A DNA stretch of 12,350 nucleotides from Halieaceae bacterium (lineage in GTDB: Bacteria; Pseudomonadota; Gammaproteobacteria; Pseudomonadales; Halieaceae): NCBI GenBank assembly GCA_009886815.1, contig QXYP01000191.1, positions 1 to 12,350 of the forward strand. Reading direction: 5' to 3'. The notes under the pieces are model-generated. The model saw only the letters and a program-made list of their open reading frames with translations, did not search any database and had not been told where the DNA came from. Positions 6,899-12,350 of this stretch are shown piece after piece (position 1 is the first letter of the stretch; each line of letters opens with the position of its first letter). Position numbers and translations under genes: made by a program.

Positions 6899-7540
6899 CT
6901 AAGACTTCTTGGCGAGCTCCTGCTGCACGAGGAAGTCAGCGATCTTCAGCATGTTGGCCTGACTGCCGGCTTTACGGGCCTCAATCAAATACTTACCGTT
7001 CACCAAAACCGAGGGCGTACCCGAAATTTTAGCGGATCGCGCTCGGGCTTCTGCTTGGCTGACCTGGCTATTAACCCCAAAAGAATCAAAGGCACGATCA
7101 AAGTCTTCAGCGGGAACACCATTGGCGGCAAACAGTTCACGAATTGCCCCTTTTGACCCCAGACGATTCCGCTCCACGTGCATGGCTTTGAAAATAGCAT
7201 CATGCATGGGTACCAGTACGCCCAAAGTCTCGGCGGTAAAATACGCCTTGGCATGCAGCTTCATGCCGTCGTTCCAGGCGGCGGGTGAGGGCTGAAGGCG
7301 CGAGCCCTCGGGCAATTTTTGTTTCCACGCCTGAAGCATGGGCTCAAAAGTGTAGCAGTGCCCGCAACCGTACCAAAAAAACTCGGTAACGATTACCTGA
7401 TCCGTAGGCCCGACCCGCACGGCGGGGCTGACAACGGTGTAGTGCTCTCCTTCCTGCCATGAAGTCTCTGCCCAAGCCATACTAGGCACAACAATCAGAG
7501 CAACAAATGCCATTAAAATATTACGCCGAATTGTCATCAT
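6899..7540 (-). CDS. dsbA: Thiol:disulfide interchange protein, DsbA family
   Basis: This periplasmic oxidase introduces disulfide bonds into exported proteins and would be reoxidised by DsbB (not in the window). The protein has 213 residues with a Sec signal peptide (RR, then ILMAFVALIVVPSM, cleavage probably after AWA at residue 24). The active site is CGHC (59-62) within FFWYGCGHCYTFEP, and the cis-proline loop appears as SGTPSVLVNGKY. The usual DsbA active site is CPHC, so the Gly is a variation in the dipeptide that sets redox potential. Both cysteines and the helical insert are present, so it should be active. The start is fixed by GGAGAC six bases before the double ATG; the frame stays open to 7579, but those codons have no ribosome site and would precede the signal peptide. 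It follows cytochrome c4 by 127 bases on the same strand, as in pseudomonads. Confidence 0.93.
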   Translation of the reverse strand: MMTIRRNILMAFVALIVVPSMAWAETSWQEGEHYTVVSPAVRVGPTDQVIVTEFFWYGCGHCYTFEPMLQAWKQKLPEGSRLQPSPAAWNDGMKLHAKAYFTAETLGVLVPMHDAIFKAMHVERNRLGSKGAIRELFAANGVPAEDFDRAFDSFGVNSQVSQAEARARSAKISGTPSVLVNGKYLIEARKAGSQANMLKIADFLVQQELAKKS

Positions 7541-7544
7541 AACC

Positions 7545-7550
7545 GTCTCC
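7545..7550 (-). promoter_or_regulatory. Ribosome binding site that fixes the dsbA start
   Basis: On the minus strand GGAGAC precedes GGTT and then two consecutive ATG codons (7540-7538 and 7537-7535). It supports the first or second of these over the upstream in-frame ATG at 7579. Confidence 0.65.
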
Positions 7551-7638
7551 ACTGTCTTACGTAGCTGGTGGTTATCCATCAGCGCGTCAATCGAATTGTT
7601 AGCGCCAGAGAGCCTACCTATGTCAGGCCTTAGACCTG

Positions 7639-7653
7639 CTCAGGCGGCCTGAG
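7639..7653. terminator. Short inverted repeat after cytochrome c4, possible weak terminator or processing hairpin
   Basis: CTCAGG and CCTGAG form a perfect 6-bp stem with a 3-base loop, 15 bases past the cytochrome c4 stop on the minus strand. No T-run follows, so efficient termination is doubtful and dsbA may be co-transcribed. Within the 127-base spacer (7541-7667) I see nothing else convincing; an isolated TTGACG lacks a matching -10 element. Confidence 0.3.
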
Positions 7654-7667
7654 GTTCCCCTGCCCAA

Positions 7668-8297
7668 TTAGCGAAGGCCCGCAGCGTAACTTGCCACCGC
7701 TTCGATTTCTTTATCACTCAGCTCAAATGCCGTTGTACGCATTATTTTAGTGTCGCCGTCGTTGGTGCGCCCAGCAGGATCTTCATAGCCTGTACGGAAC
7801 ATTTTCAATTGAGCAGCGATGTAGCCTGAATGCTGACCGGCGAGACCGGGGAATCCACCCGGACCATTGCCCTTGCCTGAGGGACTGTGACAACCCGAGC
7901 AGGCCGCGACCTTGCGCTCCATAATGCCAGCCATATAAATCTTTCGGCCCAGCTCCATCAAATCTGCGTCCGCCAACTCGGGGGTTCGGGTTTGTTGGTC
8001 GTAAAAAGCTGCAATATCGGCGAGGTCTTGGTCAGACATATTGTCTACCTGGCCAGCCATTGCCGCGACGACACGACGTCCGTCCCGAATGTCCTTCATT
8101 TGCTTCAGCAGATACTTGTCTCCCAAACCTGCAAGCTTGGGAAAGTTAGGCACGACACTGTTGCCGTCTGCACCGTGGCAAGCACCACAAGTGACGGCCT
8201 TCGCCTCACCTGCGATCGCATCACCCTGCATCATATCTCCAGCGTGAGCCAACGAAGTCACTAGCACTAAGGCTACCGTTGCGATTGTTTTAACCAT
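7668..8297 (-). CDS. Diheme cytochrome c4
   Basis: This periplasmic, probably membrane-associated diheme cytochrome passes electrons toward terminal oxidases. It has 209 residues. A signal peptide (VKTIATVALVLVTSLAHA, cleaved near residue 19) is followed by two similar cytochrome c domains. The heme-binding motifs are CGACH (37-41) and CSGCH (133-137). Likely axial methionines are Met80 (in VVAAMAGQV, before the NMSDQDLADIAAFY helix) and Met187 (in KIMRTTAFELSDKEIEAVASY). Length and two-domain layout fit cytochrome c4. It lies between cytochrome c5 (41-base gap) and dsbA, all on the same strand, in an arrangement known from Pseudomonas near engB and polA. The ribosome site GGGGAA is seven bases before the ATG and lies within a tiny CCCC-ATA-GGGG hairpin. 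Confidence 0.94.
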   Translation of the reverse strand: MVKTIATVALVLVTSLAHAGDMMQGDAIAGEAKAVTCGACHGADGNSVVPNFPKLAGLGDKYLLKQMKDIRDGRRVVAAMAGQVDNMSDQDLADIAAFYDQQTRTPELADADLMELGRKIYMAGIMERKVAACSGCHSPSGKGNGPGGFPGLAGQHSGYIAAQLKMFRTGYEDPAGRTNDGDTKIMRTTAFELSDKEIEAVASYAAGLR

Positions 8298-8338
8298 AAT
8301 TCGCTTCCCCTATGGGGTTCCTATATCTCAATCTAAAT

Positions 8339-8659
8339 TTACGATTCGCTTGAAGCCATGTAGCCGATGAGCTCTCGATAGTCTTCATCGCTACAATCAG
8401 AGCAAAGCCCCGTGGGTGGCATTGCATTGAGTCCCTTTTTTACCGACTCCATTAAAACGTCCATACCTTTTGCAATACGCGGCTCCCATGCCTTCACGTC
8501 ACCCGTCTTTGGTGCTCCGGCCGCGCCAGAAGCGTGGCACATGGCACAAGACCTTCCATACTTGCCCATATCGGGCTCCGCGAGAACCGGCATCACTGAC
8601 GCAGCGACTATAAAAGCTCCCAATCTAAGGGCCTGTCGCAATACCGTTTCTGTGTTCAT
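8339..8659 (-). CDS. Monoheme cytochrome c5
   Basis: This periplasmic monoheme electron carrier has 106 residues. A signal peptide ends near VLA (residue 27). The heme motif is CAMCH (38-42), and the axial Met is Met80 in NAMPPTG. Cys86 and Cys89 in the following LCSDCSDEDY match the extra cysteine pair that forms a disulfide in the cytochrome c5 family and separates it from other small c-type cytochromes; the closing YRELIGYM helix also fits. GAGG about seven bases before the ATG is a good ribosome site. The gene is first in a probable c5-c4-dsbA operon and divergent from engB. DsbA could act on its own disulfide, but that is inference. Confidence 0.92.
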   Translation of the reverse strand: MNTETVLRQALRLGAFIVAASVMPVLAEPDMGKYGRSCAMCHASGAAGAPKTGDVKAWEPRIAKGMDVLMESVKKGLNAMPPTGLCSDCSDEDYRELIGYMASSES

Positions 8660-8701
8660 ACCCTGTCCTCATTATGCGCCGTGGTGGCCAAAGAGCACCA
8701 C

Positions 8702-8721
8702 AACCCGCTTTAACCCACTTT
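8702..8721. repeat. Tandem 10-bp direct repeat in the cytochrome c5/engB intergenic region
   Basis: AACCCGCTTT (8702-8711) is followed directly by AACCCACTTT (8712-8721), 9 of 10 bases identical, with a GGGC-TTC-GCCC inverted repeat just beyond (8723-8733). The 10-bp period is about one helical turn. The block would lie in the leader of the cytochrome c5 transcript and upstream of engB. Function is unknown. Confidence 0.4.
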
Positions 8722-8750
8722 TGGGCTTCGCCCTTTAATTCCGGCGTGGC

Positions 8751-8756
8751 ATTATA
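8751..8756 (-). promoter_or_regulatory. Candidate -10 element for the cytochrome c5-c4-dsbA operon
   Basis: The minus strand has a perfect TATAAT here, in TGTCTATAATGCC. The expected -35 position (about 8773-8779) shows only TTTGTC/TTTTGT, so the promoter would be weak at -35 or activator-dependent. Transcription would start near 8744 and leave a leader of about 85 bases. The plus strand reads TATAGA across the same bases, which could serve engB. Confidence 0.4.
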
Positions 8757-8786
8757 GACAATCACCCCTCGGGACAAAAGCCAATC

Positions 8787-9455
8787 ATGGCCCTAGATTC
8801 AACCCCCCAAAACCCCCTGCCGAATATCGATTTTCGTGTGGCTTCTTTCCTGCAAAGCGCGAGTAACCTTGGCAACGCACCCTCCGATACGGGCTCTGAA
8901 GTCGCCTTTGCAGGGCGCTCCAACGCCGGTAAATCTAGTGCTATCAACACACTAACGAGCAATAAAAAGCTGGCGCGAACCAGTCGTACTCCCGGGCGCA
9001 CTCAGCTGATCAACTTTTTTTCACTGAGCGACAGCCAGCGGCTGGTCGATTTACCCGGCTACGGTTATGCCAAGGTTCCCCTTAAAATGAAGCAAGAGTG
9101 GAATCGGCATATGACCGACTACTTACAAAGGCGGGAGAGCCTACGGGGTCTTATCTTGCTTATGGACATTCGACACCCACTCACCGAGGCCGATGAGCAA
9201 ATGATTGGCTGGGCTTCGAGTGCACAAATGCCGGTCCACGCGTTACTCACAAAGGCCGATAAGCTCAAGCGTGGCCCAGCAAAAGCCACTTTACTCAGCG
9301 TGCAAGCCCGATTGCTAGAGTTTGGCGATTTAGCCAGCGCGCAGCTTTTCTCATCGCTAAAGGGCGATGGCCTACCCGCACTGCGCACAAGGCTCAAAAC
9401 CTGGTTAACCGACGACTCAGTCTTTGAAGAGCCCGACCCACCCGCTGATCAGTGA
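8787..9455 (+). CDS. engB: Ribosome biogenesis GTPase EngB (YihA/YsxC)
   Basis: EngB is an essential small GTPase of the TrmE-Era-EngA-EngB group that helps assemble the large ribosomal subunit. It has 222 residues (E. coli 210). All GTPase motifs are visible: G1 GRSNAGKS (43-50), the G2 region [12 protein letters not shown] with Thr68, G3 DLPG (88-91) within the EngB signature [13 protein letters not shown]4 TKAD (155-158) and G5 SSLK (189-192). [11 protein letters not shown] is also characteristic. The start at 8787 fits the family; upstream only a weak GGGAC about 11 bases away serves as ribosome site, so expression may be low. The gene diverges from cytochrome c5 and overlaps the convergent polA end by seven bases. 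Confidence 0.96.
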   Translation: MALDSTPQNPLPNIDFRVASFLQSASNLGNAPSDTGSEVAFAGRSNAGKSSAINTLTSNKKLARTSRTPGRTQLINFFSLSDSQRLVDLPGYGYAKVPLKMKQEWNRHMTDYLQRRESLRGLILLMDIRHPLTEADEQMIGWASSAQMPVHALLTKADKLKRGPAKATLLSVQARLLEFGDLASAQLFSSLKGDGLPALRTRLKTWLTDDSVFEEPDPPADQ

Positions 9456-12178
9456 GCTTCGTCCCAGTTTATGCCCACCCCAGTCTCAACCAGCAAGGGG
9501 ACATCAAGAGAGGCGACATCTGCCATTAAGCTCGGTATCGCTGCGGTCAGTTTAGCCACCTCTGTATCGGCCACTTCAAACACCAGCTCATCGTGAACTT
9601 GCATAATCATTAAAGCATCGATATTTGCAGTACCTAGCCATTCATCTACGGCAATCATAGCCATTTTGATAATATCCGCAGCAGTACCCTGCATAGGCGC
9701 ATTGATGGCCGTGCGCTCTGCCGCCATCTGCCGTTGCTTATTACGCGCATTAATTTCCGGCAGATACAAACGACGACCAAACAAGGTCTCGACATAGCCT
9801 TGGCTATGAGCGAGCTCTCGAGTCTGGGTCATGTAGTTAGCCACCCCCGGATACCGCTCAAAGTAACGATCGATATATGTCTGTGCTTCATGACGGCCCA
9901 GGCGCAGCTGCCGTGCCAGGCCAAAGGCTGACATGCCATAAATAAGCCCAAAATTGATGGCTTTAGCCTCGCGCCGCTGATCGGTAGTCACGTCTTCGAG
10001 GGAGACACCAAAAACCTCGGCCGCGGTTGCGCTATGCACATCGAGATTGGCCGCAAAAGCGCCAAGAAGACCCTGATCCTGAGACAAGTGCGCCATAATC
10101 CTCAGTTCGATTTGTGAGTAATCTGCGGCAACAATACTCCGTCCTGTTGGCGCGCAAAAAGCCTGCCGAATACGTCGGCCCTCTTCAGTTCGAATAGGAA
10201 TATTTTGTAGGTTAGGGTCAGAGGAAGACAGGCGACCTGTAGCAGTCACTGCCTGATGATAAGAGGTGTGCACTCGCCCGGTGCCGGGGTCAATCATTTC
10301 GGGCAGCCGGTCGGTGTAGGTCGATCGAAGTTTGGAGAGGCTGCGGTACTCCATCAAAACGGCGGGCAGTGGATAATCGAGCGCTAGCTCAGCAAGCACT
10401 TCTTCTGCTGTAGAGGGCGCACCCTTGGGCGTTTTTTTCAGCACCGGTAGCTCGAGTTTCTGAAAGAGTATTTCACCCAGCTGCTTCGGCGACCCAAGGT
10501 TGAAGGACTGCCCTGCAAGATCATGAGCGCTCTGCTCGAGGGTGGCCATACGCTCACTCAGCTCGTGGCTTTGATCAGCCAGACGCTGACGATCTACGCG
10601 AGCACCATTACGCTCAATACGGGACAAAATAGGCACCAGTGGCAACTCAATCGTGCGATAAAGCTTGCTGAGGCACGCGTCACTCTCGAGTTTTGGCCAC
10701 AGGGTTTCGTGCAGCTTTAAGGTAACTGCCGCATCTTCAGCGGCGTAAGGCGCGGCCTGCTCAATCGCAACGGCGTTGAAGGTAATTTGTTTCGCACCCT
10801 TACCAGCGACTTCCTCAAAATGCGTCGTCTTTTGTCCCAGATATTTAAGCGCCAGGGTATCCATATCATGGCGACTGCCGACGGCATCCAATACGTAAGA
10901 CTGCAGCATTGAGTCATGGGCAATGCCACGCAGGGTAATGCCATAGTTGGCGAGAACATTGGCATCATATTTAAGGTTTTGACCCACCTTTAGCCGCTGG
11001 GAATCCTCTAGTAGCGGTCTTAATCGCTCCAAAACCGTGTCACGATTGAGCTGCTCAGGCGCCCCCGGATAATCATGGGCTAACGGTATATACGCGGCCC
11101 GGTCTGTCGCAACGGCAACTGACACGCCCACAATTTCAGCCTGCATATAATTGAGGCTGGTAGTTTCTGTATCGAAAGCAAACAAGGGCGCCGCCTCAAT
11201 AGCCTGTATCCACTCGTCAAGCTGGGATGCCTCAAATACGGTAATCACATCCAGTGGCGGAGGTGGCGGCTCGACGGGGCTCGCCTCGCTGGGTGAGTCA
11301 ACTTCGCCGTCAGTCAACGCCTCCGATAACCACCCCTTAAATTCAAGCTCTTTGTACCACTGAGTCAGTGCTGCTGCGTCAGGGGCTTTCGCGATTAGGT
11401 CATCGGTCGACAGTTCCAGGGCGCAGTCTGTCTTGATCGTTGCCAGTCGATAGGACAGCTCTGCGGACTCCCGATGCTCCGCGAGACGCGCTCCCAGTTT
11501 TTGAGCGCCACGCACAGGAAGATCGGCAACCCGAGACAGGTCTGCGTAAATATCGTTCAGACCGCCTAAATTTTGCAGCAGGGCCAACGCCGTCTTTTCG
11601 CCGACGCCAGCTACGCCGGGAATGTTATCGACCTTGTCTCCCTGAAGCGCGAGCAAATCAATAATAAGCTCAGGTGGCACACCAAATTTCTCAACCACAC
11701 CGTCATGATCCATCGTGGTATTCGTCATGGTGTTAATAAGCGTTACGTGGTCGCCCACCAACTGCGCCATATCTTTGTCGCCGGTTGAAATCAAAACCGA
11801 CTGCTGGCGAGCTGCTGCCTGCAAGGCCAGTGTGCCAATCACATCGTCGGCCTCAACGCCGCTGACGCAAACCAGCGGCAACCCCATCGCGCGGATCATG
11901 GCGTGAATCGGCTCTATCTGTTCACGCAACTCTTCGGGCATGGGGGGGCGGTTGGCTTTGTATTCGGCGTAGATCTCGTTGCGAAAGGTTGGGCCTTTGG
12001 CATCAAAGACCACAACAACTTGATCTCCGGGGTAATCGGCCACAAGCCGCCGAACCATGCCTACAACGCCCTTAGCCGCTCCGGTATTGAGCCCTTTAGA
12101 ATTCGTTAATGGTGGCAGAGCGTGATACGCACGAAACAGATAAGAAGAACCATCAATTAAAATGAGTGCAGCACTCAT
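9449..12178 (-). CDS. polA: DNA polymerase I
   Basis: PolA removes RNA primers and fills gaps during Okazaki-fragment maturation and excision repair. At 909 residues it is close to E. coli PolA (928) and has all three domains. The 5'-3' exonuclease (about 1-290) shows [41 protein letters not shown] and [20 protein letters not shown] Pro-rich linker (VEPPPPPLD) follows. The 3'-5' proofreading domain keeps its acidic residues in [18 protein letters not shown] and YAAEDAAVT, so proofreading should be active. The polymerase domain has NLQNIPIRT, motif A DYSQIELR, motif [15 protein letters not shown] (with the Phe typical of enzymes that discriminate against dideoxynucleotides) and motif C VHDE (861-864). 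The ATG is preceded by GGGAGG inside the end of the SCO-like gene, with four bases between that stop and this start. Its end overlaps engB by seven bases, so there is no room for a Spot 42-type RNA as found between these genes in E. coli. Confidence 0.98.
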   Translation of the reverse strand: MSAALILIDGSSYLFRAYHALPPLTNSKGLNTGAAKGVVGMVRRLVADYPGDQVVVVFDAKGPTFRNEIYAEYKANRPPMPEELREQIEPIHAMIRAMGLPLVCVSGVEADDVIGTLALQAAARQQSVLISTGDKDMAQLVGDHVTLINTMTNTTMDHDGVVEKFGVPPELIIDLLALQGDKVDNIPGVAGVGEKTALALLQNLGGLNDIYADLSRVADLPVRGAQKLGARLAEHRESAELSYRLATIKTDCALELSTDDLIAKAPDAAALTQWYKELEFKGWLSEALTDGEVDSPSEASPVEPPPPPLDVITVFEASQLDEWIQAIEAAPLFAFDTETTSLNYMQAEIVGVSVAVATDRAAYIPLAHDYPGAPEQLNRDTVLERLRPLLEDSQRLKVGQNLKYDANVLANYGITLRGIAHDSMLQSYVLDAVGSRHDMDTLALKYLGQKTTHFEEVAGKGAKQITFNAVAIEQAAPYAAEDAAVTLKLHETLWPKLESDACLSKLYRTIELPLVPILSRIERNGARVDRQRLADQSHELSERMATLEQSAHDLAGQSFNLGSPKQLGEILFQKLELPVLKKTPKGAPSTAEEVLAELALDYPLPAVLMEYRSLSKLRSTYTDRLPEMIDPGTGRVHTSYHQAVTATGRLSSSDPNLQNIPIRTEEGRRIRQAFCAPTGRSIVAADYSQIELRIMAHLSQDQGLLGAFAANLDVHSATAAEVFGVSLEDVTTDQRREAKAINFGLIYGMSAFGLARQLRLGRHEAQTYIDRYFERYPGVANYMTQTRELAHSQGYVETLFGRRLYLPEINARNKQRQMAAERTAINAPMQGTAADIIKMAMIAVDEWLGTANIDALMIMQVHDELVFEVADTEVAKLTAAIPSLMADVASLDVPLLVETGVGINWDEAH

Positions 12179-12182
12179 GATC

Positions 12183-12350
12183 TCAATCCTCCCAAAGGTA
12201 GCGCGCTGATCGATAGGTCACCTTGGCTTTTGCTAAATCTAGGGGCGCTTTAAAAAAGCCGTGGTAATCCCCCCTCGGATTTATCAACACCACATTAGCG
12301 CTGTGGTCCAGCTGATAAGTTCCATCGGGAGCGGTAACCTTTCTAAAAGG
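12183..12350 (-). CDS. C-terminal end of a SCO1/SenC-like copper chaperone (partial)
   Basis: The frame is open from the right edge of the window to a TGA at 12185-12183, giving the last 55 residues. The segment GTYQLDHSANVVLINPRG followed by GFFKAP resembles the end of SCO1/SenC proteins, where D-H-S-A holds the conserved copper-binding His and LINPRG the strand after it. SCO proteins are membrane-anchored periplasmic thioredoxin-fold proteins that deliver copper to the CuA site of cytochrome c oxidase. The CxxxC copper motif would lie outside the window, so the family call rests on this C-terminal pattern alone. The stop is four bases before the polA ATG and the polA ribosome site is within this coding region, so the two are probably translated together. 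An alternative is another redoxin of the same fold. Confidence 0.7.
   Translation of the reverse strand, partial: PFRKVTAPDGTYQLDHSANVVLINPRGDYHGFFKAPLDLAKAKVTYRSARYLWED
12188..12193 (-). promoter_or_regulatory. Ribosome binding site of polA inside the upstream gene
   Basis: The minus strand reads GGGAGG, nine bases before the polA ATG and within the last codons of the SCO-like gene. It supports the annotated polA start and coupled translation. Confidence 0.7.

Noticed and set aside
7541..7579. Upstream extension of DsbA by 13 residues
   Set aside because: It would precede the signal peptide and ignores the good GGAGAC ribosome site directly before the chosen start.
7887..8264. Open frame of 125 codons on the plus strand opposite cytochrome c4
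   Set aside because: It is the antisense shadow of a diheme cytochrome whose heme motifs are clearly on the minus strand.
8723..8733. GGGC-TTC-GCCC hairpin followed by TTTAATT as a terminator on the plus strand
   Set aside because: No plus-strand gene lies upstream of it (cytochrome c5 and c4 are on the minus strand), the stem has only four pairs, and the T-run is short.
11256..11278. GGC/GGT-rich run as a possible repeat element
   Set aside because: It is the antisense view of the codons for the Pro-rich linker (EPPPPPLD) between the exonuclease domains of PolA.

Overview
The window reads as ordinary chromosome from a free-living, aerobic gammaproteobacterium, probably a marine lineage near the pseudomonads or Cellvibrionales/Halieaceae. 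This placement is inference. It rests on a Pseudomonas-like neighbourhood in which polA and engB converge beside a cytochrome c4 and a dsbA, on a long type-2 leuA, on a DUF6279 lipoprotein, and on balanced base composition. Coding density is very high: the longest gap without a gene is about 138 bases. I see no mobile element, CRISPR array, tRNA or rRNA.

Layout. Bases 2-628 (+) hold the 3' part of argA (N-acetylglutamate synthase, arginine pathway). Bases 675-2516 (+) are ilvD (branched-chain amino acids). A minus-strand block follows, read from right to left: leuA (6263-4578), a six-TM GGDEF diguanylate cyclase (4489-3350) and a DUF6279 lipoprotein (3381-2491), whose 3' end overlaps that of ilvD. 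Diverging from leuA is an Lrp/AsnC-family regulator (6402-6887, +). The intergenic region between them carries a striking pair of AT-rich palindromes. A second minus-strand block follows: cytochrome c5 (8659-8339), cytochrome c4 (8297-7668) and dsbA (7540-6899). Diverging from it is engB (8787-9455, +), which meets polA (12178-9449, -) tail to tail. Upstream of polA, and probably translationally coupled to it, is the C-terminal end of a SCO1/SenC-like copper chaperone gene (12350-12183, -).

How the genes work together. ilvD and leuA act in valine/isoleucine/leucine synthesis, and the Lrp-like protein is the obvious candidate regulator for leuA and for itself. The diguanylate cyclase and lipoprotein look like a small signalling/envelope pair read out of the leuA transcript. 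Cytochromes c4 and c5, DsbA and the SCO-like protein form a periplasmic redox and cytochrome-oxidase-related set around the housekeeping genes engB and polA.

I looked for an undescribed system and found none I can defend. The items most worth a second look are the operator array between leuA and the Lrp-like gene, the diguanylate cyclase/lipoprotein overlap, and the tightly packed convergent gene ends, one of which has a GC-rich hairpin inside the coding sequence.
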